Positions 41,972-50,012 of a stretch of 64,000 nucleotides of DNA are shown piece by piece. The stretch is from the NCBI GenBank assembly GCA_020634565.1, contig JACKBN010000019.1, positions 1 through 64,000 on the forward strand, given 5' to 3'. Under the pieces are notes generated by a model. That model was given only the letters and a program-made list of their open reading frames with translations. It had not been told where the DNA came from and ran no database searches. The stretch comes from Ardenticatenaceae bacterium. GTDB lineage: Bacteria; Chloroflexota; Anaerolineae; Promineifilales; Promineifilaceae. A program made the translations under genes and the position numbers. Position 1 is the first letter of the stretch. The number at the start of each line of letters is the position of its first letter.

Positions 41972-43087
41972 ATGGACAATTACCACCGACAACAACGGAT
42001 TAACACGTTTTTAGTGCCGCTGCTGGCCATTCTTTCTGGCCTGGTGGTGGCGGCTGTACTTATTTTGTTCACGGGCAATTCGCCGCTGGCTGCTTTTGAG
42101 GAACTGTTTAAGGCCGGATTTGGCTGTTCGGCGCTTAATCGCTGCGCCTTTTTCACCACGCTGGAACGCGCCACCCCGCTAATGCTGACGGGCCTCTCCG
42201 CCGTGGTGGCGTTTCGCTCCGGCATGTTTAGCATTGGCCAGGAAGGGCAGTTTGCGCTGGGAGCGTTAACCGCCGCGTGGCTCGGTTTTGCCATCGATCT
42301 GCCGCCAGTTATCCACCCCATCTTCATCATGCTTGTGGCGATGATTGTGGGCGGCATTTATGGCTGGATTCCCGGCGTGCTCAAGGTGAAGTTGAACATC
42401 AACGAGGTGATCACCACCATCGTGATGAACGAGATTGCCGCGCTGTTTTTGGTTTATATGGTGAACTTTCCGCTGCGGGCCGACCGCGGCACCACCGCGT
42501 TTTCTCCGGTGATTAACGAAGCTGCCAAACTGCCAATTTTTATGCCCGGTTCCAAATGGGGCATGGGTTTTGTCATCGCGGTGGCGGCGGTCATCATTGT
42601 TTACCTTTATCTCTGGCGCTCGGCACCGGGCTATGAACAGCGCATGGCGGGGCAATCTTCGCTGTTTGCCCTTTTTGGCGGCATCCGCAACGACCGCGCG
42701 GCCATTCGCGGCATGTTTATTAGTGGGGCGCTGGCTGGCCTGGCTGGAGCCATTGAGGTGATTGGCGTGCATTACCGCATCAATCAGGATTTTGCTCCCG
42801 GTTTGGGCTTTACGGGGCTTTCTGTGGCCATTTTGGGGCAGGTGCATCCGTTTGGCGTGTTCCTGGTGGCAATTCTGTTTGCCGGGGTTGGCCTGGGTGC
42901 GCAATTGGGTTTGCAGATTAATTTGGGCATTCCCCGCGAATTGGGGGGCACGGTTATCGCTTTGATGATCTTGTTTGTGGCGGCCGAGAAGTTTTATGTG
43001 GGGGGCATTGCCGGTCTTCGTGAGCGATGGGCAAGGTTCCGTGGACAGAAAACGGCCGTTGAGCTGGCCATGGAGGAGAGAGAATAA
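41972..43087 (+). CDS. Nucleoside ABC transporter permease 1
   Basis: 371 residues from ATG 41972, 4 bp after the ATPase stop. About ten membrane helices; family segments include GLSAVVAFRSGMFSIGQEGQ, LNINEVITTIVMNEIAA and IFISGALAGLAGAIEV-like FISGALAGLAGAIEVIGVHY. It forms the membrane channel with the next gene. The stop overlaps the next start by one base (TAATG), indicating translational coupling. Confidence 0.95.
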   Translation: MDNYHRQQRINTFLVPLLAILSGLVVAAVLILFTGNSPLAAFEELFKAGFGCSALNRCAFFTTLERATPLMLTGLSAVVAFRSGMFSIGQEGQFALGALTAAWLGFAIDLPPVIHPIFIMLVAMIVGGIYGWIPGVLKVKLNINEVITTIVMNEIAALFLVYMVNFPLRADRGTTAFSPVINEAAKLPIFMPGSKWGMGFVIAVAAVIIVYLYLWRSAPGYEQRMAGQSSLFALFGGIRNDRAAIRGMFISGALAGLAGAIEVIGVHYRINQDFAPGLGFTGLSVAILGQVHPFGVFLVAILFAGVGLGAQLGLQINLGIPRELGGTVIALMILFVAAEKFYVGGIAGLRERWARFRGQKTAVELAMEERE

Positions 43088-44058
43088 TGGATGGCGAACT
43101 GTTTACAGTGGCGCTGCTGAGCAGCGGTTTACGACTGGCAACACCTATCATCCTCGCGGCGCTGGGCGGCGCCTTCTGCGCCCGCGCTGGCGTGCTAAAT
43201 CTGGCGTTGGAGGGGAAGATGCTGTTGGGTGCGTTTGTGGCTATTGTGGCCACCTATTATTTGGGCACAACGTTGGGCGGCATTTTAGTGGCCATCATTT
43301 TTGGTGGTTTGCTGGGATATATGTTTGCCTTTTTCTACTTAAAGTATGAAGTCAACCTGATCATCCTGGCGCTGGCGATTAATTTGCTGATTGCCGAGCT
43401 AACGGTGTATGTGATGCGCGTTTTGTTTGGCAACGTTGGCTCCTGGTCAGACCCCAGCATTCAGCGGCTGCCAGACTTTGAAATCCCGATTTTGAACCAG
43501 ATCCCGATCCTGGGAGATATTCTCAGCGGCTACAATTTCATCGTTTATTTTTCCTGGGCGGCGTGCATCATCGGCTACATTGTGCTGTTCCACAGTAAAT
43601 TTGGGCGGCACATTCGCGCCGTGGGTGAAAATAAACAGGCGGCAGAAACGTTGGGCATTAACGTGCGCCGGGTGCAGGTGTCGGCAATGGTGATCGCGGG
43701 GATGCTCTGTGCCCTGGGCGGCGCGTTCCTCTCCGTGGGGCACCTCTCGCTGTTCACGCGCAACATGAGCAACGGGCTAGGCTGGGTGGCCGTGACGGCC
43801 AACATTTTTGGCTTCCAGCATCCCATTGGCGTGTTGATTACGGGTTACTTCTTTGGTTTGGCAGAGGCATTTGCGGTACGCATCCAGAACGTGACCGACT
43901 TGCCGCCGAACCTGATTCAGCTGCTGCCACAGTTTGCCACGCTGGCCGCGCTCATCCTGGTAGCTTTGCGCGAAAAAGCGAACCTGGCTTTGATTCGCCG
44001 TCGCTTCCGCCGCCAACTGGCGCGGGGCGAGATGCAGACGCCGGTAGCAGGGGACTGA
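43087..44058 (+). CDS. Nucleoside ABC transporter permease 2
   Basis: 323 residues with about nine helices. The N-terminal LATPIILAALGGAFCARAGV and LNLALEGKMLLGAF, and the cytosolic FGRHIRAVGENKQAAETLGI coupling loop, match the second permease (NupQ/YufQ class). It pairs with permease 1 and is translated from the TAATG overlap. The transporter operon proper (lipoprotein, ATPase, permease 1, permease 2) is complete. Confidence 0.95.
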   Translation: MDGELFTVALLSSGLRLATPIILAALGGAFCARAGVLNLALEGKMLLGAFVAIVATYYLGTTLGGILVAIIFGGLLGYMFAFFYLKYEVNLIILALAINLLIAELTVYVMRVLFGNVGSWSDPSIQRLPDFEIPILNQIPILGDILSGYNFIVYFSWAACIIGYIVLFHSKFGRHIRAVGENKQAAETLGINVRRVQVSAMVIAGMLCALGGAFLSVGHLSLFTRNMSNGLGWVAVTANIFGFQHPIGVLITGYFFGLAEAFAVRIQNVTDLPPNLIQLLPQFATLAALILVALREKANLALIRRRFRRQLARGEMQTPVAGD

Positions 44059-44061
44059 CGG

Positions 44062-44128
44062 TAATTGGTAATCCGTAATCGGTGAACGGTAAAACCGATT
44101 ACCGATAACCGTTCACGGGTTACGGGAA
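44062..44128. repeat. GTAATCGGTGAACGGT-word hairpin
   Basis: GTAATTGGTAATCCGTAATC and GGTGAACGGT mirrored by ACCGATTACCGATAACCGTT. Between permease 2 and the following gene. Same family at 49938-50012. Confidence 0.85.
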
Positions 44129-44129
44129 A

Positions 44130-44879
44130 ATGGATCAAACAAACTGGTGGCAGGAAATTGAGCCTGAGCAGTTAGATTTGCTCAAAGAGGTGTGGATTCC
44201 GGTGGGGACGCCGGGGTTTGCGGGGATTGCCAAAGCGAAATGGCAGGAGGTGCTAGACGGCCGTTTCGGAGCCAACAACTGGCGCATTCAGTATATCGTG
44301 CGGGGGAAAAGCGTTCCCTTTCGTGAAGCCATTCTAGAGTATGAGGCGGCCTACCGGCATTTTTTGCGGGCCAATCCGGCGCTGGTGCGGTTTTTAACGG
44401 CCGTTTGCGGCAACGTTTACGATGACAATATCACCAACGTGTACGACGACAGCTACGAGCAGCCTCACACGGCGATGAACCATTATCAAGACATCTCGGT
44501 GCGGCGGGTGATTGCGGAGTTGGTTGAGGATGAGGAATGGCCAGATGTGGTGGATACGGCCGTAACCGAGATCGACCTCATCGACTTAACCGACGGCCAA
44601 ACTCACCACCTACCCCGTGCCCGTGGCTTCCGGGGCAATTATTTATTCCAGGTGCGGGAGCCGCTTTCGCCGGGCTTTTGCCTCAATCCGGCCGTGGTGC
44701 CCGTGCACGATCCCGCGCTCATCACCAGCCTGCCCAATCGTGAAGGTTGGTACCATAAAGAAGGGTGCGCCCATCTTTCCGTGGAAGCATTCTGGCAAAT
44801 GAGCAAGGTCATCGAGGTGCGCTACGACAAGTTTTTAGCTTTGGGGCCAGAGCGGGCTAATCCGCTGGCTGGTTTGTAA
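44130..44879 (+). CDS. Hypothetical protein, end of the transporter cluster
   Basis: 249 residues, not recognised. Soluble, rich in Trp, Tyr and acidic residues, no signal peptide. A central stretch NVYDDNITNVYDDSYE and the C-terminal GWYHKEGCAHLSVEAFWQMS are striking but match no family known to me. It lies 71 bp after permease 2 on the same strand, with only a hairpin repeat between, so a link to nucleoside use is possible but unproven. Confidence 0.6.
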   Translation: MDQTNWWQEIEPEQLDLLKEVWIPVGTPGFAGIAKAKWQEVLDGRFGANNWRIQYIVRGKSVPFREAILEYEAAYRHFLRANPALVRFLTAVCGNVYDDNITNVYDDSYEQPHTAMNHYQDISVRRVIAELVEDEEWPDVVDTAVTEIDLIDLTDGQTHHLPRARGFRGNYLFQVREPLSPGFCLNPAVVPVHDPALITSLPNREGWYHKEGCAHLSVEAFWQMSKVIEVRYDKFLALGPERANPLAGL

Positions 44880-44881
44880 TT

Positions 44882-44950
44882 TTTACCGCGGAGAGCGCGG
44901 AGAACGCGGAGTTTTTTAGTTCTCTGCGCCCTCCGCGCTCTCTGCGGTTA
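44882..44950. repeat. CCGCGGAGAGCGCGG-word hairpin
   Basis: TACCGCGGAGAGCGCGGAGA and ACGCGGAG mirrored by CTCTGCGCCCTCCGCGCTCT and CTGCGGTTA. It spans the gap between the convergent genes and includes the stop codon of the MFS gene. Confidence 0.85.
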
Positions 44951-46363
44951 GGTTTTTAGGTTGATTTGGGGCAACAGCATGGAGATGAGCAGCCCCAGAA
45001 TGGCAAAACCGGCAAACCAGAGGAAGACGTGTTGGTAGGCGGCAACTTGGGAGGTGCCGCTTTGGTCCAGGTAAACCTGGAGCAGAACACCGCCAAACGC
45101 CGCGCCGCAGGCAGACCCCAAAAAACGAATCATGCTGTAAATGCCAGAAGCGGTGCCCAGATCGTTAGCTGGCACCTCATCGAGGGCGGCCTGGTGCAGG
45201 ACAGCCAGCATCAGGCCAGTACCGGTGCCAAACACAAACAGCAGCAACACAATCAGCCAGTGGGCGGCGTTGCCGGGGAGTTGGGAGAAGATGAGCATAA
45301 CGGCCGTAATAATCCCAAACCCACCTACGCCAATCACCCGGCTGCCAAAGCGATCCGACAGACGGGGACCATAGCGCACAAACAGGGTCATGGCCACGGG
45401 ATTCACCATCAGGTAAAAACCGGAGCGCGTGGGATCGAGCTGCACCACATCGGCAAAGTAGAGCGGCATGAGGAAACCCAGTCCGCCACCCAACGCCAAC
45501 ATGCGCAGGCCGGCGCTAATCGAGCCAATGACCAGGGCGCGATTCTGGAAGATGTGTAGATTGATAAAGGGATCGGCGCGTCGCTTTTCGTAGCGGATGA
45601 ACAGCCACAGGAAGAAGACGGTGGCTAAAATCAGCCGCCAATCTTGCAGTGGCGGCCGCCCGGTGATGGGACGGCTGGAAAAGAAAAACAGCAGTGAAAC
45701 CAGCGTAGCTGACAGGAGCACCACGCCAAGCCAATCGAACCGTTTTAAGAATTCATATTGGGTCTGCCGGGCGCTGGCGGGGGTCATAAAATGGATAGCC
45801 AGAATGCTCACCACGGAAATAATCACGCCGGGCACAAAGCCGATGCGCCAGCCCCAGGCGGCCACAATGACGCCAGCCAGAATGGGGCTGATGACACCCA
45901 GCACGGGGCCGACGGTGCTCCACAAACCCATCGCCTGGCTGCGCTTTGAAGGTGGGAAAACGCCGGTGATGAGCGCCAGCGAAAGCGGCAGCAGGCCAGC
46001 CACGCCCACACCTTGAATGACGCGGGCAACCATCAGGCTAGCGAGGCTGGTGGAAAACGTGGCCAGCAGCGAACCGACAATGAAGATGCAAATACCCATG
46101 ATGAGCAGGCGTCGGCGGCTGAGGCTGTCGCTGATACGGCCGTAAACCGGCATCAGCATCATGAATGGCAAGGTAAACGCCGTGGCAATCCAGGCGGCGG
46201 AATCGGCGGCAATGCCAAAATCATCGCGGATGATGGGCAGCGAAACGGACAGTATCCATTCTGAAAGCGGCAAAATGATGGCGGTGATCATGAGGGCGTA
46301 GAGAAGCTGGTTGGGGTTCTCGATTGAGGATGAGGCGGAGGCTTGTTGTTCGGTGGTTTCCAT
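44948..46363 (-). CDS. MFS transporter, DHA2 (EmrB/QacA-like) family
   Basis: 471 residues, about fourteen membrane helices. Motif A variant PVYGRISDSLSRRRLLIMGI follows helix 2, and the motif C-like GPVLGVISPILAGVIV lies in helix 5, both typical of proton-driven drug exporters. It probably exports small toxic compounds; substrate unknown. Between the transporter cluster and the PfkB kinase, reading against both. Confidence 0.85.
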   Translation of the reverse strand: METTEQQASASSSIENPNQLLYALMITAIILPLSEWILSVSLPIIRDDFGIAADSAAWIATAFTLPFMMLMPVYGRISDSLSRRRLLIMGICIFIVGSLLATFSTSLASLMVARVIQGVGVAGLLPLSLALITGVFPPSKRSQAMGLWSTVGPVLGVISPILAGVIVAAWGWRIGFVPGVIISVVSILAIHFMTPASARQTQYEFLKRFDWLGVVLLSATLVSLLFFFSSRPITGRPPLQDWRLILATVFFLWLFIRYEKRRADPFINLHIFQNRALVIGSISAGLRMLALGGGLGFLMPLYFADVVQLDPTRSGFYLMVNPVAMTLFVRYGPRLSDRFGSRVIGVGGFGIITAVMLIFSQLPGNAAHWLIVLLLFVFGTGTGLMLAVLHQAALDEVPANDLGTASGIYSMIRFLGSACGAAFGGVLLQVYLDQSGTSQVAAYQHVFLWFAGFAILGLLISMLLPQINLKT

Positions 46364-46432
46364 CGCGCAATTGTAATGTTTACTGGCCGTGGTGGCGACT
46401 TTGAGATTGGATGGCAGGAATTTGTTAATGGG

Positions 46433-46500
46433 ACGCAGATAAACGTGGATTTACATTGATTTTTTCAATCCGCGTCATCTGCGTTTATCCGCGTCCTGAA
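46433..46500. repeat. CGCAGATAAACGTGGAT-word hairpin
   Basis: GGACGCAGATAAACGTGGAT mirrored by ATCTGCGTTTATCCGCGTCC around a T-rich loop. Upstream of the PfkB kinase gene. Confidence 0.8.
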
Positions 46501-46517
46501 ATTTTTGGAGAAGGGAA

Positions 46518-47369
46518 ATGGCTGAGGCAAATACGATTTTATTGGGGGCGGCGAGTTTGGATATTTATAAGGCAGACGGCCGTATTCTGCCCGGTGGTGG
46601 CTGCCTGAATATGGCCTACCATTGGCGGCAGTTGGGGTTGCCGCATCAGTTTCTGACACGCATTGGGACGGATGGGGAGCCGGTGTTTCGCGACTTTTTC
46701 CAGCGGCATGGCATTGCTTATTTGCCGGAGAGCTTGGTGGGGAACGGCCGTACGCCCAGCATCGACATCGCCTTTTTGCCTGACGGTCAGATTTACATGG
46801 ACAACTTTGTGGAAGGCGTGTTGGCTGATTTTCGGCTGACGCCTGCTGAAGAAGCGGTAGTAACTCAAGCGGAGCAGGTGCATGCCGTGTTGGTAAACAA
46901 CATTGAGCGCGAAGTGCATCGTTTGGCAGAAAAAGGAGTGTGGGAACGGCCGTTTCGCTCTGCAGATTTTCTCGATTTTCGCCACTTTACTATGGAGCGC
47001 TTTACCAAGATGATGTCGCTAGTCGATTTAGGTTTCATTGGCTGGCCAAAGGAATTGGATGATCCGATGCTGCCCCAGCTAAGGCAAGTTGTCTTTGACT
47101 TGGGCAAGCTGCTGGTAGTGACGTTGGGGTCGCGCGGTGTGTGGGTGTGGGACGGCCGTTCCCAGCCGCAAGAATGGTTTTACAATGTCGAGGCGATTCC
47201 CGTGCAGGGCAGCACCGTCGGCTGCGGCGATACGTTCATTGCGTACTTTTTGGCATCATTTTGGCGGGATGGGGATTTAAATGCGGCGGTGGCGCAGGGC
47301 AAGTTGGGTGGAAAGATGGCGACGGAATGGAAACGGCCGTTGCCTGAGTCTGCCTATGAGCCAAATTGA
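46518..47369 (+). CDS. PfkB-family sugar/nucleoside kinase
   Basis: 283 residues, shorter than ribokinase. GAASLDIYKADGRILPGGGCLNMAYHW gives the N-terminal substrate site and GSTVGCGDTFIAYFLASF the catalytic anion hole with Asp (GCGD in place of GAGD). It phosphorylates a sugar or nucleoside; given the neighbourhood, a ribose or nucleoside substrate is plausible. GAAGGG before the ATG. Four ACGGCCGT copies lie inside it and code NGR, DGR and RPF tripeptides. Confidence 0.8.
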   Translation: MAEANTILLGAASLDIYKADGRILPGGGCLNMAYHWRQLGLPHQFLTRIGTDGEPVFRDFFQRHGIAYLPESLVGNGRTPSIDIAFLPDGQIYMDNFVEGVLADFRLTPAEEAVVTQAEQVHAVLVNNIEREVHRLAEKGVWERPFRSADFLDFRHFTMERFTKMMSLVDLGFIGWPKELDDPMLPQLRQVVFDLGKLLVVTLGSRGVWVWDGRSQPQEWFYNVEAIPVQGSTVGCGDTFIAYFLASFWRDGDLNAAVAQGKLGGKMATEWKRPLPESAYEPN

Positions 47370-47372
47370 GAT

Positions 47373-47436
47373 TGGGCCAATCTTCTAAAAGTTCATCGCG
47401 AAGCGAAGTCGGTTGTCAAAGATTGGACCAATCTAA
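47373..47436. repeat. AGATTGG.CCAATCT palindrome pair
   Basis: Two near-identical palindromes, AGATTGGGCCAATCT and AGATTGGACCAATCT, about 50 bp apart between the PfkB kinase and yebC. The arms match the repeat at 20919-20979. Confidence 0.65.
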
Positions 47437-47483
47437 GACGGTAATCATCATCTTCTGTTAACTGTTCGCTCCCCTGCTGACTG

Positions 47484-47492
47484 TGCTATAAT
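47484..47492 (+). promoter_or_regulatory. Extended -10 promoter of yebC
   Basis: TGC-TATAAT, a perfect extended -10, 59 bp upstream of the yebC ATG. Confidence 0.6.
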
Positions 47493-47550
47493 ACGCATTC
47501 AACATCCCAATTATTGGATTGAAATTTGTAATAAAAGTTGGAGAGTAACT

Positions 47551-48297
47551 ATGTCTGGACATTCCAAGTGGTCCACCATCAAGCATAAAAAGGCGGCTAC
47601 GGATAAAAAGCGCGGCAAGATTTTTACCCAGCTGACCAAAGAATTAACCATCGCTGCACGTGAAGGCGGCGGCGATCCCAATTTCAACACCCGGCTGGCG
47701 CTGGCCATTGACAAAGCCAAAGCCAATAACATGCCCAAAGACAACATCGAACGGGCTGTCAAGCGCGGCACGGGCGAGTTGGAAGGCAGTGAGCTATTTG
47801 AGCTGATGTACGAAGCCTACGCGCCTAACGGCATCGGCCTGCTGGTCGAAGTAGTCACCGACAACAAAAACCGCGCCATCGCCGATTTGCGCCATGCGCT
47901 CAGCAAAAATGGCGGCAACATGGCTGAATCTGGTTCTGTTGCCTGGCAGTTCACCCGCAAAGGGTACATCGCCGTGGGTGGCAGTGTCGATCAAGACGAA
48001 CTGTTCATGGTGGCGGCCGACGCAGGTGCCGATGACATTCAGTTTGGCGAAGTGGCTGAAGTGTACACCGAGTTAGAAAACTTCCAGGCCGTGCGTGAAG
48101 CCATTAAAGGCGCGGGCATGGCGGTTGAAGAAGCCAGCATGGTGTATGAGCCGAACAATGCCATCGAATTAGGCGAATCCGATGCGCTTCAGGTGATGCG
48201 CGTGATCGAAGTGATTGAAGATTTAGACGACGTGCAAAGCGTCTACTCCACGCTGGAAATCAGCGACGAAGCCATCGCCGCCATGGAAACAGCGTAG
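47551..48297 (+). CDS. yebC: YebC/PmpR-type protein
   Basis: 248 residues, full length for the family. It starts SGHSKWSTIKHKKAATDKKRGK, and has NFNTRLALAIDKAKANNMPKDNIERAVKRGTG and the acidic NNKNRAIADLRHALSKNGGN-type core. Members act as transcription regulators or help ribosomes pass proline-rich stalls. GGAGAG is 7 bases upstream. It precedes ruvC and ruvA, the usual order in many bacteria. Confidence 0.95.
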   Translation: MSGHSKWSTIKHKKAATDKKRGKIFTQLTKELTIAAREGGGDPNFNTRLALAIDKAKANNMPKDNIERAVKRGTGELEGSELFELMYEAYAPNGIGLLVEVVTDNKNRAIADLRHALSKNGGNMAESGSVAWQFTRKGYIAVGGSVDQDELFMVAADAGADDIQFGEVAEVYTELENFQAVREAIKGAGMAVEEASMVYEPNNAIELGESDALQVMRVIEVIEDLDDVQSVYSTLEISDEAIAAMETA

Positions 48298-48298
48298 G

Positions 48299-48378
48299 TA
48301 ATTGTGAATTGTGAACGGTTAATTGTGAATTGTGAACTGGTAATCATTCACAATTCACAATTCATTATTCACAATTAA
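48299..48378. repeat. AATTGTGAATTGTGAA-word hairpin
   Basis: GTAATTGTGAATTGTGAACG and TTAATTGTGAATTGTGAA mirrored by TTCACAATTCACAATTC and ATTCACAATTA. Between yebC and ruvC. Confidence 0.85.
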
Positions 48379-48387
48379 ATATTCTTC

Positions 48388-48876
48388 ATGCGCATCTTGG
48401 GATTAGACCCCGGCACGGCAACCACTGGGTACGGCATTGTGGATGTGGAGGAGGGGGAATTTACGGCCGTTGCCTACGGCGTCATCTCCACACCCGCCAA
48501 AACCCCCATGCCCCAGCGCTTGCAGCAAATCCAGCAAGAACTGCAACAATTAATTGAGACGTACCAGCCAGACAGCGTAGGCATCGAAGAGGTCTTTTTC
48601 GGCCGTAACGTGACCACCGCCATTACGGTGGGGCAGGCACGTGGCGTGCTGCTGCTCACCATTGCTAATGCTGGCTTACCCATCGGCGAATATTCCCCAC
48701 CAAAAATCAAGGATGCGGTCACGGGCTATGGCAAAGCAGATAAAGCACAAGTGCAGCTCATGGTGCGCAACCTGCTCGATCTGGAAGAAACACCCCGCCC
48801 CGACGACGCCGCCGACGGTCTGGCAGTGGCCATCACCCATTACCATTATCAACGGTTTGAGAATTTGTACGATTGA
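48388..48876 (+). CDS. ruvC: Holliday junction endonuclease RuvC
   Basis: 162 residues. The four catalytic acids are in LGLDPGTATTGYG (Asp7), VGIEEVFFGRN (Glu67/68) and DDAADGLAVAIT (Asp139, Asp143 region). RuvC cuts Holliday junctions held by RuvAB. The ruvA gene follows after a hairpin spacer; ruvB is not in the window. Confidence 0.95.
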   Translation: MRILGLDPGTATTGYGIVDVEEGEFTAVAYGVISTPAKTPMPQRLQQIQQELQQLIETYQPDSVGIEEVFFGRNVTTAITVGQARGVLLLTIANAGLPIGEYSPPKIKDAVTGYGKADKAQVQLMVRNLLDLEETPRPDDAADGLAVAITHYHYQRFENLYD

Positions 48877-48885
48877 TCAAAATAG

Positions 48886-48949
48886 CAATTGAGTAATTGG
48901 GTAATTCGTAATTAAGTAATTGCCCAATTGCTAATTACCCGATTACTTC
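48886..48949. repeat. AATTGAGTAATTGGGTAATT-word hairpin
   Basis: CAATTGAGTAATTGGGTAAT and GTAATTAAGTAATTG mirrored by CAATTGCTAATTACCCGATT. It occupies the whole ruvC-ruvA spacer up to the ruvA start. Confidence 0.85.
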
Positions 48950-48951
48950 TT

Positions 48952-49533
48952 ATGATAGCTTCTCTCAGTGGAACCATTCTAAAAATTGAAGAAAACAGCC
49001 TGGTGGTAAACGTGGGCGGTGTAGGGGTGCGTGTCTTTGTGCCCAAGACGGTACTGGAAGATGTGGGCGGTGTGGGTCGCCCAGTGCGGCTGCACACGCA
49101 TCTCATCGTGCGGGAGCAGGAATTATCACTGTACGGCTTTGAAACGGAAGAGGATTTGCAGCTGTTTGAGGTGCTGCTGGGCGTCAACGGCGTCGGGCCG
49201 AAAGTGGCGCTCTCCATTTTGGCGACGTTGAGTCCAGAACTGCTGAAAAGTGCCATTATGCGAGAAGAAACGGCCGTTCTCCAGCGCGTCCCCGGTATTG
49301 GCAAGAAAACGGCCGAACGGATCATGTTCCAACTGCGCGACAAGCTGGATTTGTCTCTGGTGAGTACGGCCGTACCGCTCGTTAGTGATGTGGATGCCGA
49401 CGTAATCGATTTCCTCACCGGGCTGGGCTTCAGCATCGTGGAAGCCCAATCTGCCCTGCAAAACATCCCCCGCGACGTCAAATCTTTTGACGAGCGCGTA
49501 CAAATGGCGCTGCAACATCTGGACCAAGGATAA
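48952..49533 (+). CDS. ruvA: Holliday junction branch migration subunit RuvA
   Basis: 193 residues from ATG 48952. Domain I begins MIASLSGTILKIEENSLVVNVGGVGVRV; the two helix-hairpin-helix motifs are LLGVNGVGPKVALSIL and LQRVPGIGKKTAERIM; domain III (RuvB contact) is the C-terminal DVIDFLTGLGFSIVEAQSAL. Binds the Holliday junction and recruits RuvB. No Shine-Dalgarno sequence is visible because the hairpin repeat ends immediately before the start. Confidence 0.95.
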   Translation: MIASLSGTILKIEENSLVVNVGGVGVRVFVPKTVLEDVGGVGRPVRLHTHLIVREQELSLYGFETEEDLQLFEVLLGVNGVGPKVALSILATLSPELLKSAIMREETAVLQRVPGIGKKTAERIMFQLRDKLDLSLVSTAVPLVSDVDADVIDFLTGLGFSIVEAQSALQNIPRDVKSFDERVQMALQHLDQG

Positions 49534-49535
49534 TT

Positions 49536-49949
49536 ATGAGCGACTTAGAACAAGAAATGTGGGACTTTTTGCACCGGCACATTCAGAGCATTTTCAGCAA
49601 GGATGTAGCCACTTACAAAGCAACTACGGCCGAAGATTTATCGCTGTACGAGTGGTTTGTGACGCCACACCGCCAAGACGGGCTGGACTTTCACCTGTTC
49701 ATGATTGACCACAGTTGGGCGGGCACAAACACTGATTTTCGCTACGATTTATGGGAGCCACGGGTGCAGCTTTATGGGGAAGGGCAAGAAGTGGTAACGG
49801 CCGTTGTTTCCTACACCTTCATGCTTTCCATCGCTACCGAAGCGGGCATCCAGCACCGCAGCCACAACGAAAGCCGCGTCCTCATCAAAGACGCGGCTGG
49901 GTGGAAAGTGGTTCACGTCCACAAGTCACCAATAGAAGGTAATCGGTGA
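49536..49949 (+). CDS. SnoaL-like / CaMKII-association-domain family protein
   Basis: 137 residues, starting 3 bp after ruvA and so probably coupled. A small cone-fold (NTF2-like) domain with the closing NESRVLIKDAAGWKVVHVHKS pattern (here split: NESRVLIKDAAGWKV then VHVHKSP) found in the SnoaL/DUF4440 group related to the oligomerisation domain of CaM kinase II. Members are ligand-binding or enzymes of unknown substrate. The function is not known. Its last codons run into the downstream hairpin repeat. Confidence 0.75.
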   Translation: MSDLEQEMWDFLHRHIQSIFSKDVATYKATTAEDLSLYEWFVTPHRQDGLDFHLFMIDHSWAGTNTDFRYDLWEPRVQLYGEGQEVVTAVVSYTFMLSIATEAGIQHRSHNESRVLIKDAAGWKVVHVHKSPIEGNR

Positions 49950-50012
49950 ACGGTTAACGGTAATCGGTAACACTTTCTGTTTACCGATTACCGATAACGG
50001 ATAACCGCTCAC
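49938..50012. repeat. GGTAATCGGTGAACGGTTAAC-word hairpin
   Basis: GGTAATCGGTGAACGGTTAA and GGTAATCGGTAAC mirrored by GTTTACCGATTACCGATAAC and GGATAACCGCTCACG. Between convergent genes, overlapping the ends of both. Confidence 0.85.

Noticed and set aside
48299..48949. CRISPR-like array impression from repeated words around ruvC
   Set aside because: Repeats are short, of unequal spacing and arranged as mirrored arms, with no equal-length unique spacers and no cas genes.
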